Source: Prauserella_A sp040645195 (GTDB lineage: Bacteria > Actinomycetota > Actinomycetes > Mycobacteriales > Pseudonocardiaceae). Taken from it: a stretch of 64,000 nt of DNA. Location of the stretch: contig NZ_JBEYXW010000024.1 in assembly GCF_040645195.1 (NCBI RefSeq), positions 1-64,000 of the forward strand, given 5' to 3'. Position 1 is the first letter of the stretch, and each line of letters begins with the position of its first letter. Below the pieces are notes generated by a model, which was given only the letters and a program-made list of their open reading frames with translations, made no database searches and was not told where the DNA came from. Of this stretch, positions 43,637-52,138 are shown piece after piece. The translations under genes were made by a program, and so were the position numbers.

Positions 43637-43708
43637 TCCGCCGTAGTGTAATTGGCAGCACTTCAGATTTTGGTTCTGACAGTCCAGGTTCGAGCCCTGG
43701 CGGCGGAG
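43637..43708 (+). tRNA. tRNA-Gln (anticodon UUG)
   Basis: The 72-nt gene has acceptor stem TCCGCCG/CGGCGGA, D-arm GTGTAATTGGCAGCAC, an anticodon stem-loop with TTTTGGT around anticodon TTG, and T-arm CCAGG TTCGAGC CCTGG. It closely follows the pattern of bacterial tRNA-Gln. G73 is present; CCA is not encoded. The GGDEF gene begins 29 bp later. Confidence 0.95.
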
Positions 43709-43736
43709 CAGGTGGCTTTGGCTGGCCCAAGGGGGT

Positions 43737-45494
43737 GTGAGGCGGCTGCACGAGGACCCGGACGCGGATGAGGCCCGTCGCCCGGCGTTAGGGGACATGT
43801 CCGACGCCTGGTTACTGGGACGCGCGCGTGAACTCATCGCCGCCGTGCAGCGCACCGAGCGCCCTGAGCAGCTCCGGGTCACCCGCACCCTCGACGAGCT
43901 TCTGGAAGAGACCCAGCGTCGCGGCGAACCACTGCTCATCGCCCAGATGCTCCGTGCGGCCGCGCTCGCCAGGCTCGTCACACGTGGCCTTGCCGAGGAA
44001 GCCGAGTCGCTACTCGACGAGATGCTCGCGCACACCAAACGGCACGGTCTCGCACTGCTCAGGGCAGACGCGCATGCGCTGCGCGGCAGGCGGCTCGTGC
44101 TGGCCGGGCAGGAGGATGCCGCGCTCACCGAAACCGCCAGGGCACTCGCGATCCTCGACGACGCGCCCAGCCGGGACCCGCAGCTGGGCAGGCGGGCGTG
44201 GGACCGGCTGCTGTCCTCCGCGCTCAACGACTGCTGGATCGTGCTCAACCAGCTCGGCGTCTACGAGGCCGCGGAAGAGGTCATCGCGCGCGCCCACCAG
44301 GCCATCCGCGACAGCGCAGGCCCGCACGAGATCACCCTGCAGCTGATGAACCGGGTCAAGATGCTGCTGGGCTGGGGGCTACGGCTGGAACGGGTGGGCC
44401 GGTACGACGAGGCAGGCGAGAAGTTCCGCACCGCCGCGTCGATGGCGATCGCCGTCGAGGCACCGTTCGCCGAGTCGCTGTTCCCCCGCGAAGCCGGGGT
44501 TCCCGCGGTCGACCAGGTCGGCGTGCTCGCCGCGTCGCTGGCGCTGGCCGCGCCGAGCTCCGCGCACATCGACCGGTTACAGCGGTTACACGGCACGGAG
44601 GGTTACCCGCATGAGAACATCATCGTGACGATCGCGCTGTCCCGGTGCCTGGAACGCGATGGCCACCACGACGAGGCGCTCCGGGCCCTCAAGGAGGTCC
44701 GGCACACGCAGGCCGAGGACAACTCGCAGCCGTCGATGCGCCTCAACCTCGTGCGCGAGCTCGCGCGGCTTGGCGAGGAGGGCAACGCGAGCGAGTCGGT
44801 GGAGCCGGAGAACAAACCGACCAGCCTGATCGCCGACTACGCGGCCGCGGTGGAGGCCGAACTGTGGTCTTTGCGGGAGTCCCAGATCGCGACGCTGAAC
44901 ACCCGCCGGGAGCACGAGCGGCTCTCCGCCGAGCACGGGGCGATCACCCAGCAGGCGTTGCAGGACCCCCTCACCGGCCTGCCCAACCGGCGGGCGCTCG
45001 ACGAGCGCCTGCGTACGCTCGCGGCCTCGACGCAGGCGCAACCGCTGGCGGTCGCCCTCGTCGACCTTGACGGCTTCAAGGACGTCAACGACCAGCACTC
45101 GCATGCCGAGGGTGACGATGTGCTCCGGGTCGTCGCCAGCACGCTGCGCGACGCGCTTCGCGGTGACGACGTCGTGGCCCGATACGGCGGCGACGAGTTC
45201 ATCGTGCTGCTGCCCGGCGCCCCGCAGTCGGCCGCGACACAGGCGCTGAACCGTTCCGTCAAGGCGGTGGCGTCGCTGCCGCACCATCTCTCGCACGGTG
45301 TGACGTTGTCGGTGGGACTGGTTTCGCTGCGCCCGCAGGAGCGCGCCGAAGAGGTCCTCTCTCGTGCCGATGCGGCCATGTACCAAGCAAAACGGCGCGG
45401 TGGCAACCGGATCGCCGCGTCCCCTCAGCCGGGTGGTGAAACGGCCGACGCGCCCGGAACCGACCCAACGTTGGATGAGGCCGAGCCCACGTAG
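43737..45494 (+). CDS. GGDEF-domain diguanylate cyclase with helical-repeat sensor
   Basis: The 585-residue soluble protein carries an N-terminal TPR-like body (about 20-390; LGRARELIAAVQRTERPEQL) and a C-terminal GGDEF domain beginning DPLTGLPNRRALDERL with active-site YGGDEF, so it should make cyclic di-GMP. Nothing identifies an EAL partner or inhibitory RxxD site. It has no membrane helix, hence is cytosolic. Start is GTG 43737 or ATG 43797; both have poor, too-close Shine-Dalgarno sequences. It follows tRNA-Gln directly and precedes glmU by 42 bp. Confidence 0.85.
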   Translation: MRRLHEDPDADEARRPALGDMSDAWLLGRARELIAAVQRTERPEQLRVTRTLDELLEETQRRGEPLLIAQMLRAAALARLVTRGLAEEAESLLDEMLAHTKRHGLALLRADAHALRGRRLVLAGQEDAALTETARALAILDDAPSRDPQLGRRAWDRLLSSALNDCWIVLNQLGVYEAAEEVIARAHQAIRDSAGPHEITLQLMNRVKMLLGWGLRLERVGRYDEAGEKFRTAASMAIAVEAPFAESLFPREAGVPAVDQVGVLAASLALAAPSSAHIDRLQRLHGTEGYPHENIIVTIALSRCLERDGHHDEALRALKEVRHTQAEDNSQPSMRLNLVRELARLGEEGNASESVEPENKPTSLIADYAAAVEAELWSLRESQIATLNTRREHERLSAEHGAITQQALQDPLTGLPNRRALDERLRTLAASTQAQPLAVALVDLDGFKDVNDQHSHAEGDDVLRVVASTLRDALRGDDVVARYGGDEFIVLLPGAPQSAATQALNRSVKAVASLPHHLSHGVTLSVGLVSLRPQERAEEVLSRADAAMYQAKRRGGNRIAASPQPGGETADAPGTDPTLDEAEPT

Positions 45495-45536
45495 GATCGT
45501 GGCCCGGTACAGACCCTGGTGATTGTGAGGACGACC

Positions 45537-47009
45537 GTGACCGGTTCGCTGAGCACCGTGATCCTCGCCGCAGGTGAGGGCACCCGCATGCGCTCGGACA
45601 TTCCGAAAGTGCTGCATCCCATCGCCGGCAGGCCACTCGTCGAGCACGCCGTCCGCGCGGCTGCCGGGCTCGACCCCGACCAGCTCGTCGTCGTCGTCGG
45701 CCACGGCCGCGACGCGGTGACCGAACGCCTGAGCGCGCTCGGCGGCGCGCTCGGCAGGCCCGTGACGACCGCCGTACAGGAAACCCAGGACGGCACCGGG
45801 CACGCTGTCTCCTGCGCACTGGACGCGCTGCCGCCCGGCCTTTCGGGCACGGTACTGGTGACCTACGGCGACGTGCCGTTGCTAGACACCGAGACGCTGT
45901 CGACACTGCTCGCCGAGCACACGCGCCGCGCCAACGCGGTGACGGTCCTGACCGCGGTGGCCGAGAACCCGGAAGGCTACGGCCGCATCGTGCGCGACGC
46001 CTCCGGCGCGCTCACCGGCATCGTGGAACACAAGGACGCGACCGACGAGCAGCTCGCCATCACGGAGATCAACTCCGGTGTCTATGCCTTCGACGCGGAT
46101 GTGCTCGCCGACGGGCTCGCCAGGCTGTCCACCGACAACGCGCAGGGCGAGCTGTACCTGACCGACGTGCTCGGCAGCGCGCGAGCCGACGGCAGGACCG
46201 TGGGCGCCCTCGTCGTGGACGATCCGTGGCTCACCGAGGGCATCAACGACCGCGTGCAGCTGTCCAAGCTGGCGGCCGAGCTGAACCGGCGGATCGTGCA
46301 GCGCTGGCAGCTGGCCGGCGTGACCGTGATCGACCCCGCCTCGACCTGGGTGGACGCCGGGGTGACCCTTGGCCGCGACGTGGTCATCGCACCGGGCGTG
46401 CAGCTGCACGGTGAGACGGCCGTTGGCGAAGGCGCGCGGATCGGGCCCGACTCGACGCTGACGAACGTGACGGTCGGCGCCCGCGCGAACGTCGCGCGAA
46501 CGCACGGCAGCGACTCGGTCATCGGCGAGGACGCGCAGGTGGGCCCCTTCGCCTATCTGCGGCCAGGCACCCGGCTCGGCGTCAAGGGCAAGATCGGCAC
46601 GTTCGTGGAGACCAAGAACGCCGACATCGGCACCGGAACGAAGGTGCCGCACCTGACCTACGTCGGGGATGCGACGATTGGGGAGTACAGCAACATCGGC
46701 GCGTCCAGCGTGTTCGTCAACTACGACGGTGTGACCAAGCACCACACCAGCATCGGCTCGTACGTACGTACGGGCTCGGACACCATGTTCGTGGCGCCCG
46801 TCACCGTGGGGGACGGCGCGTACAGTGGCGCCGGCACGGTGATCCGTCAGGACGTACCGCCGGGTGCGCTCGCGGTATCGGGGGCACCACAACGGAACAT
46901 CGAAGGCTGGGTGCCGCGGCGCAGGCCGGGCACCCCAGCGGCGGAGGCAGCGGAAAGGGCACTCGCCGCACTGCAGGAAACCGATACCGACGGGGAGTCG
47001 CAAGAATGA
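45537..47009 (+). CDS. glmU: Bifunctional GlmU: UDP-GlcNAc pyrophosphorylase / glucosamine-1-phosphate acetyltransferase
   Basis: The 490-residue enzyme has the N-terminal nucleotidyltransferase motif LAAGEGTRMRS, then IPKVLHPIAGRP. A left-handed beta-helix acetyltransferase domain follows with RPGTRLGVKGKIGTFVETKN and NYDGVTKHHTSIGS. It makes UDP-GlcNAc for peptidoglycan and mycothiol. GTG 45537 follows GAGGAC; a GTG six codons earlier is less likely. Its end overlaps the prs start by ATGA. The C-terminal tail (RRPGTPAAEAAERALAAL) is Ala-rich, as in mycobacterial GlmU. Confidence 0.95.
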   Translation: MTGSLSTVILAAGEGTRMRSDIPKVLHPIAGRPLVEHAVRAAAGLDPDQLVVVVGHGRDAVTERLSALGGALGRPVTTAVQETQDGTGHAVSCALDALPPGLSGTVLVTYGDVPLLDTETLSTLLAEHTRRANAVTVLTAVAENPEGYGRIVRDASGALTGIVEHKDATDEQLAITEINSGVYAFDADVLADGLARLSTDNAQGELYLTDVLGSARADGRTVGALVVDDPWLTEGINDRVQLSKLAAELNRRIVQRWQLAGVTVIDPASTWVDAGVTLGRDVVIAPGVQLHGETAVGEGARIGPDSTLTNVTVGARANVARTHGSDSVIGEDAQVGPFAYLRPGTRLGVKGKIGTFVETKNADIGTGTKVPHLTYVGDATIGEYSNIGASSVFVNYDGVTKHHTSIGSYVRTGSDTMFVAPVTVGDGAYSGAGTVIRQDVPPGALAVSGAPQRNIEGWVPRRRPGTPAAEAAERALAALQETDTDGESQE

Positions 47010-47986
47010 GCCCGAAGTCCGGCACGCCGAAGAAGAACCTGATGCTCTTCTCCGGCCGGTCACATGTCGAACTCGCGGAAGAGGTGGCCAAGCACCTCAA
47101 TGTGACGATCACCCCGCAAACCGTGCACTCCTTCGCCAACGGCGAGATCTACGTGCGGTTCCAGGAGTCGGTGCGTGGTTCGGACGCGTTCCTCATCCAG
47201 AGCTACCCGCCGCCCATCAACGAGTGGATCATGGAACAGCTGATCATGGTGGACGCGCTCAAGCGCGCCAGCGCCAAGCGCATCACCGTGATCATGCCGT
47301 TCTACCCGTACTCTCGCCAGGACAAGAAGCACAAGGGACGCGAACCGATCTCGGCGCGGCTGATCGCCGACCTGTTCAAGACCGCGGGAGCCGACCGGAT
47401 CATGACGGTCGACCTGCACACCGCGCAGATCCAGGGCTTCTTCGACGGCCCGGTCGACCACCTGCTCGCGCAGACCGTGCTCGCCGACCACATCAGGGAG
47501 ACCTACGGCGGCGCCGACATGACGGTGGTCTCTCCCGACTCCGGCCGGGTGCGGCTCGCCGAGAAGTGGGCGCAGCAGCTCGGCGACCGGCCGATCGCGT
47601 TCATCCACAAGACCCGCGACCCCGACAAGCCCAACCAGGCGGTCGCCAACCGCGTCGTCGGCGAAGTACGCGGGCGGCTGTGCGTGCTGATCGACGACAT
47701 GATCGACACGGGCGGCACGATCACCAAGGCCGCCGACGCGCTGCTCGCCGAGGGCGCCTCCGACGTCGTGATCGCCTCGACCCACGGCATCCTCTCCGAC
47801 CCGGCCACGGAACGACTCGCCAACTGCAAGGCGCGCGAGGTGATCATCACCAACACGCTGCCGATTCCGGAGGAGAAGCGGTTCCCGGGGCTGACGGTGC
47901 TGTCGATCGCGCCGCTGCTCGCCCGCGCGATCCAGGAGGTCTTCGAGGACGGCTCCGTCACGAGCCTCTTCGACGGCAGCGCGTAG
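47006..47986 (+). CDS. prs: Ribose-phosphate pyrophosphokinase (PRPP synthetase)
   Basis: The 326-residue enzyme joins ATP and ribose-5-phosphate to PRPP for nucleotide, His and Trp synthesis. Conserved segments include LMLFSGRSHVELAEEVAKH, FANGEIYVRFQESVRG, FYPYSRQDKKHKGREPIS and the PRPP loop LIDDMIDTGGTI. ATG 47006 overlaps the glmU stop (ATGA), so the pair is coupled. A strong hairpin follows the gene. Confidence 0.97.
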   Translation: MSPKSGTPKKNLMLFSGRSHVELAEEVAKHLNVTITPQTVHSFANGEIYVRFQESVRGSDAFLIQSYPPPINEWIMEQLIMVDALKRASAKRITVIMPFYPYSRQDKKHKGREPISARLIADLFKTAGADRIMTVDLHTAQIQGFFDGPVDHLLAQTVLADHIRETYGGADMTVVSPDSGRVRLAEKWAQQLGDRPIAFIHKTRDPDKPNQAVANRVVGEVRGRLCVLIDDMIDTGGTITKAADALLAEGASDVVIASTHGILSDPATERLANCKAREVIITNTLPIPEEKRFPGLTVLSIAPLLARAIQEVFEDGSVTSLFDGSA

Positions 47987-48010
47987 ATCACGTAGCCACT
48001 GCCCGGTGCG

Positions 48011-48045
48011 GCGAAGGCCACCATCCCTGCGATGGTGGCCTTCGC
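48011..48045 (+). terminator. Intrinsic terminator hairpin after prs
   Basis: A perfect 15-bp stem (GCGAAGGCCACCATC / GATGGTGGCCTTCGC) with loop CCTGC lies 25 bp after the prs stop. The stem shares AAGGCCACC with the long palindrome at 59097. No T tract follows. Confidence 0.85.
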
Positions 48046-48243
48046 CGCGTCTGGGCGCTGTACCCCGAAGGTCGCGCTGACACGGCCGCGCACGTCCGCC
48101 GGCCATGCCGCGAGTGGCCCGGGTCCGCCTGGTGGACGCCCGCGTTACCTACCCACGACCAGCTGAACCGCGACCGCGCAGTCAGCCAAACGGTCGTCGG
48201 CACCGGCCTTCCGCATGCGGGATCTGTGTGTGCTCGAGGTGTG

Positions 48244-49122
48244 TCAGTCGTTGAGCACCACTAGATCGAGCGTGTGGAGGTGCTGGGAATTCGCAATCAG
48301 ATTGATCTCGGTGATTTTGCCTGTGGAGGTCGTGAAGGCGAAGGCCACGCGTGGTCGGCCGGCCTGAGTCCACAACGCGCCGGGGACCCCGTCGATCAGT
48401 GCCAGACGTGCGTGGAGGGCGCGGCCGGAGAGAGTGTCGGCGACCGCCGAGGCGCCATGGACCAGCCCGGTTGCGCCCATCACCGTGGCGGCACGGTCGG
48501 CGCGGAGCACGGCGTCCGGGTGCAGTATCTCGAGCAACGCGTTGAAGTCACCGCGCCGCGAAGCAGCGAGAAACGCACGCACGATCTCCCGCTGTCGGGC
48601 CAGGTCGGTGCCGGGGGACGGTGCCGCTCTCTGGATGCGGCGCCGGGCTCGGCTGGCGAGCTTTCTGGCCGCAGCCGGCGTCCGGTCGACGATGGGAGCG
48701 ATCTCCTCGAACGGCACAGCGAACACGTCGTGCAGCACGAAGGCCAGGCGCTCGTTGGGAGCCAACGTGTCCAGCACCACCAGCAGTGCAAGGCCGACCG
48801 AGTCGGACAAGATCGCCTGGTGCTCGGGGTCGCCACCTGTGTCGTCGCTGCTGTGAGCCAGCTGCAGCACGGGCACGTCCAAGGGATCTTCGCTCCGCGC
48901 GGTGCGTGAGCGCAGCATGGTCAGCGCCACGCGGGCGACGACGGTGGTGAGCCACCCGCGCAGGTTCTCCACCTCGCTGGTGTAGGACCGGTTGAGCCTG
49001 AGCCAGGCTTCCTGGACGGCATCGTCGGCCTCGGCCGCCGAGCCAAGGATCTGGTAGGCCACCGCCCGCAGATGCCCGCGGTGCTCCTCGAACCGATCGG
49101 TCAGAAAAGCGTGTTCGCTCAT
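48244..49122 (-). CDS. ECF RNA polymerase sigma factor with SnoaL-like C-terminal domain (SigJ/ECF41-like)
   Basis: The 292-residue protein has sigma region 2 (FEEHRGHLRAVAYQILGSAA, DAVQEAWLRL) and region 4 (LDTLAPNERLAFVLHDVF, then AARKLASRARRRIQR). A C-terminal SnoaL/NTF2-like domain follows (REIVRAFLAASRRGDFNALL to ITEINLIANSQHL). In ECF41-type factors this extension replaces an anti-sigma protein. No anti-sigma gene is adjacent. ATG 49122. A DoxX-like gene diverges from it; ECF41 factors usually sit next to their own oxidoreductase, epimerase or carboxymuconolactone decarboxylase targets. Confidence 0.88.
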   Translation of the reverse strand: MSEHAFLTDRFEEHRGHLRAVAYQILGSAAEADDAVQEAWLRLNRSYTSEVENLRGWLTTVVARVALTMLRSRTARSEDPLDVPVLQLAHSSDDTGGDPEHQAILSDSVGLALLVVLDTLAPNERLAFVLHDVFAVPFEEIAPIVDRTPAAARKLASRARRRIQRAAPSPGTDLARQREIVRAFLAASRRGDFNALLEILHPDAVLRADRAATVMGATGLVHGASAVADTLSGRALHARLALIDGVPGALWTQAGRPRVAFAFTTSTGKITEINLIANSQHLHTLDLVVLND

Positions 49123-49273
49123 CGGTCACATTCCTCTGTCGCAGCAAGTCATTGTCTATGACTCGCGAAACGTCGCGGGTGTGACGAGCAGCAGGACGAC
49201 CACGCCAGGTGGCGGCACCGTGGTGTCGTTCAGCGCGGCTTGAGCGCACCCGTTCTCCATCGGAGGAAGCATC

Positions 49274-49729
49274 ATGTCCGCACGCATCCCGCCATGGCTG
49301 CGCATGGCCTTCTACTGGGTCCTGGCCGCAGAGTTCTTCGTCGGCTTCGCCACCAAGTTCTGGCCGGGCCCGACGTTCTTTGGTCCTGCGTACTCGGTGA
49401 AATTCGTCGATTGGGGCTTTCCCGCCTGGTTCAGGTTCGTCGCAGGCGCCATCGAGCTGATCTGCGCGATCTTGCTGGTCATCCCACACAAACGGTTCAG
49501 ATTCATCGGTGCCGCGGGTCTGGTCTTCCTCCTCACCGCCGCGGTCACCACGCACCTCATCGATGACGCGGCCCTGTACGAAGAGGTCTCGGCACCCATC
49601 CACCTGGTGATCATGACCATGGTCGCCCTGGCGAACTGGCCAGCCGACTGGAAAGACCTCATACACCCGCAGCGGGACAACCGCGCCGCGCCGGCAAGCG
49701 CACGAGGCGTTGAGCACAGCACCCCTTGA
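49274..49729 (+). CDS. DoxX-family membrane protein
   Basis: The 151-residue protein has four membrane helices (LRMAFYWVLAAEFFVGFATK, FRFVAGAIELICAILLVI, LVFLLTAAVTTHLI, IHLVIMTMVALANW) and the DoxX-type motif spacing. DoxX-like proteins partner with quinone or sulfur oxidation enzymes; here no partner gene is present. ATG 49274 follows a strong GGAGGAAG site. It is divergent from the ECF sigma gene and is probably a target of it, which is inference from position. Confidence 0.8.
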   Translation: MSARIPPWLRMAFYWVLAAEFFVGFATKFWPGPTFFGPAYSVKFVDWGFPAWFRFVAGAIELICAILLVIPHKRFRFIGAAGLVFLLTAAVTTHLIDDAALYEEVSAPIHLVIMTMVALANWPADWKDLIHPQRDNRAAPASARGVEHSTP

Positions 49730-50044
49730 TTGGCGCCATCGATTAAGCGTGACGGGGCGAACCCGCCCGGAGGTGGCGTCCACGGCGTTGCTGAGTCGGC
49801 CATGGAGACGTTCGCACCCGTGGTGGGGGCGCTGCGCGGCCAGTGACGGCCCCGTCAGAGGGGCGCTGGCGGCTGGACTAGACTGTGCGGGTTGTCTCGG
49901 CGAGGCGGGCTGGACTTGCAACACCCGGACCCGACGTGATCGACGCGGCGGCTTGAGTAGCCACCCGTGTTCGTGCACGCCTGGAACTCGCCGCCGGACA
50001 GCCGCCAGCAACACAGCAGACCCCACCGCAAGGAGTGCATCCCC

Positions 50045-50683
50045 GTGTCCGAGGTACGTCTGACGGTCGAACCACGCACCGAGTTCGGCAAGGGCGCGGC
50101 CCGCCGCACCCGTCGTTCCGGCAAGATCCCTGCGGTGCTGTACGGCCACGGCGTCGACCCGCGGCACCTGGCACTGCCGGCCCTCGAGTTCGCCCGCGTG
50201 ATCCGCGACAACGGCCAGAACGCCGTGCTGACGCTGGACGTCGCCGGCGCCAACGGCTCGGAGAAGGGCACCGAGCTGGCGCTGACCAAGACGGTGACCT
50301 TCCACCCGCTCAGGAACTACATCGAGCACGTCGACCTGCTCGTGGTGCGCCGTGGCGAGAAGGTCACGGTCGACGTGCCGGTCGTGCTGACCGGCGACGC
50401 CGCCCCCGGCACCCTGGTGCACCAGGATCTGGACACCATCCAGGTCGAGGTCGAGGCGCTGCACATCCCGGACCAGTTCGAGGTCTCGGTCGAGGACGTC
50501 GCGGCAGGCACCCAGATCCTCGCCTCGCAGATCGCGCTGCCCAGCGGCGCGACCCTCGTGACCGACGCCGACGCCATGGTGGTGGCCGTCAATGAGGCGC
50601 CGTCCGAGGCAGCCATGGAGGCCGGTGTCGACACCGAGGGCGCCGGTGTGGTTCAGGACCAGTCGGCCGGCGAGGGCGAGTAG
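50045..50683 (+). CDS. rplY: 50S ribosomal protein L25/Ctc
   Basis: The 212-residue protein is the long Ctc/TL5 form: an N-terminal L25 beta-barrel that binds 5S rRNA (VRLTVEPRTEFGKGAARRTR, GKIPAVLYGHGVDP) and a C-terminal TL5 domain (VTVDVPVVLTGDAAPGT, FEVSVEDVAAGTQI). An acidic Ala/Glu-rich tail ends it. GTG 50045 follows AAGGAG. It precedes pth by 9 bp, the standard actinobacterial pair. Confidence 0.95.
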   Translation: MSEVRLTVEPRTEFGKGAARRTRRSGKIPAVLYGHGVDPRHLALPALEFARVIRDNGQNAVLTLDVAGANGSEKGTELALTKTVTFHPLRNYIEHVDLLVVRRGEKVTVDVPVVLTGDAAPGTLVHQDLDTIQVEVEALHIPDQFEVSVEDVAAGTQILASQIALPSGATLVTDADAMVVAVNEAPSEAAMEAGVDTEGAGVVQDQSAGEGE

Positions 50684-50692
50684 GCACCTCCC

Positions 50693-51286
50693 GTGGAGCA
50701 CGATCTGCCGGGTGCCGGCGAGCTGGTGTTGCTCGTCGGCCTCGGCAATCCGGGGCCCCGCTACGCGGGCAACCGGCACAACGTCGGGTTCCTCGTTCTC
50801 GACGAGCTCGCCGGACGCATCGGCGGGAAGTTCAAGGCGCACAAAGGTGGCGCCGAAGTACTCGAAGGGCACCTCGGCGGGCGCAAGGTCGTGCTCGCCA
50901 AGCCGCGCTCGTTCATGAACCTCTCCGGCGGCCCGGTCGCCGGTACCGCACGGTTCTACAAGATCCCCCCGAGCGGCATCGTCGTCGTGCACGACGAACT
51001 GGACATCCCCTACGGGGCACTCCGGCTCAAGCTCGGCGGCGGCGACAACGGCCACAATGGACTGCGCTCCATCACGAAGTCGTTGGGCACCAAGGACTAC
51101 TACCGGGTCCGGTTCGGCGTCGGCCGCCCGCCCGGTCGGATGGATCCCGCGGACTTCGTCCTCAAGGACTTCGCCACCGTCGAGCGCCGCGAACTGGCGC
51201 TGAACCTCGACCGGTGCGCGGACGCCGTCGAGGAACTGATCTCCCACGGCCTGACCGCGGCACAGAACATCTTCCACGCCAGCTGA
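50693..51286 (+). CDS. pth: Peptidyl-tRNA hydrolase
   Basis: The 197-residue enzyme frees tRNA from prematurely released peptidyl-tRNA. It contains LLVGLGNPGPRYAGNRHNVG with the catalytic His, KPRSFMNLSG, VHDELDIPYG and GGGDNGHNGLRSI. GTG 50693. It lies 9 bp after rplY and is probably cotranscribed with it. The DivIVA-domain genes follow on the same strand after a short gap. Confidence 0.95.
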   Translation: MEHDLPGAGELVLLVGLGNPGPRYAGNRHNVGFLVLDELAGRIGGKFKAHKGGAEVLEGHLGGRKVVLAKPRSFMNLSGGPVAGTARFYKIPPSGIVVVHDELDIPYGALRLKLGGGDNGHNGLRSITKSLGTKDYYRVRFGVGRPPGRMDPADFVLKDFATVERRELALNLDRCADAVEELISHGLTAAQNIFHAS

Positions 51287-51441
51287 CGCCTAGCTCTGCG
51301 TGATCAATCCCTCACTCGATGGCGTTTTCCAACGCCCCTGTTCGAGTCGACGACCCTCTCCGAGCCTTCCCGGAGTCCCTGCCAGCGGCTAGGACGGAAT
51401 ACGGGATGAGTGCCGAACGAGCCGAACCCAGGAGAGGCCCC

Positions 51442-51768
51442 ATGTCGTTCACGGCTGAAGACGTACGCACGATCGCTTTCAGCAATGCTCCTATTGGCCG
51501 CCGAGGCTACGCCAAGCACGAGGTCGACGACTTCGTGCAGCGGATCGCGAAGACCCTCTCCAACGAAGACGACCTGACCGCCGCCGAGGTGCACCACGTC
51601 CAGTTCGGGCGCCCGCAGATCGGCAAGCGTGGTTACGACGAGCGTCAGGTCGACGACTTCCTCGACCAGGTCGAGGAAACGCTGGTCAGCCGCAGCGGCG
51701 TGCAGCCACACCGCGTGCCGGCAGCCCGGGAGTCCTCCCCTGTCATCGAGCACGCCCAGGATCGCTAA
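51442..51768 (+). CDS. DivIVA-domain protein, first of a tandem pair
   Basis: The 108-residue protein has two DivIVA-like units of the DivI1A type: MSFTAEDVRTIAFSNAPIGR with RGYAKHEVDDFVQRI, and VQFGRPQIGKRGYDERQVDD with FLDQVEETL. ATG 51442 follows AGGAGAGG; upstream in-frame ATGs at 51406 and 51319 are possible. The stretch 51319-51360 resembles a decayed first unit (AFSNAPVRVDD). Its stop TAA directly abuts the ATG of the second gene. Such proteins associate with polar growth machinery. Confidence 0.8.
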   Translation: MSFTAEDVRTIAFSNAPIGRRGYAKHEVDDFVQRIAKTLSNEDDLTAAEVHHVQFGRPQIGKRGYDERQVDDFLDQVEETLVSRSGVQPHRVPAARESSPVIEHAQDR

Positions 51769-52119
51769 ATGGCTGTAACGCCCGAGGACGTGCACGACAT
51801 CCGCTTCCCGGATGCGCCGTTCGGGACGCGCGGCTACAACGAGGCGCAGGTGGACGCCTTCCTCGACCGGATCGCCGCGACTCTGGACGGGGAGGACGAC
51901 GTGAGCGCGGCCGAGGTGCACAACGTCGCCTTCAACCTCACGCCGCTGGGCAAGCGCGGTGGCTACGACCAGGCGGCTGTCGACACCTTCCTGCGCGCTG
52001 TCGAGAGCACACTGGCCGCGAAGGCGGGCGCCGTGCTGAGCGGCCCCTACGTCGCCCCCGCGCTGGAGCACAGCCACGCACGCAAACCGTTGTGGCGCCG
52101 GGGCCGGTCAGTTCGCTGA
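51769..52119 (+). CDS. DivIVA-domain protein, second of a tandem pair
   Basis: The 116-residue protein repeats the layout of its upstream neighbour: VTPEDVHDIRFPDAPFGTRG with YNEAQVDAFLDRI, and VAFNLTPLGKRGGYDQAAVD with TFLRAVESTL. A basic tail (KPLWRRGRSVR) ends it. ATG 51769 begins directly after the neighbour's stop (TAAATG). The two probably arose by tandem duplication. The gene's 3' end overlaps a terminator hairpin. Confidence 0.8.
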   Translation: MAVTPEDVHDIRFPDAPFGTRGYNEAQVDAFLDRIAATLDGEDDVSAAEVHNVAFNLTPLGKRGGYDQAAVDTFLRAVESTLAAKAGAVLSGPYVAPALEHSHARKPLWRRGRSVR

Positions 52120-52127
52120 CCGGCCCC
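52100..52127. terminator. Terminator hairpin between DivIVA pair and FAAL gene
   Basis: A 12-bp perfect stem (GGGGCCGGTCAG / CTGACCGGCCCC) with a UUCG tetraloop overlaps the last codons of the second DivIVA gene and sits 12 bp before the convergent gene end. It can terminate both transcripts. Confidence 0.85.
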
Positions 52128-52138
52128 GGTTGCCGTTG

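Noticed and set aside
49132..49250. ECF-type promoter between the sigma gene and DoxX
   Set aside because: TCACAC-like and GTC-like blocks are present, but their spacing does not match a known ECF41 promoter well enough.
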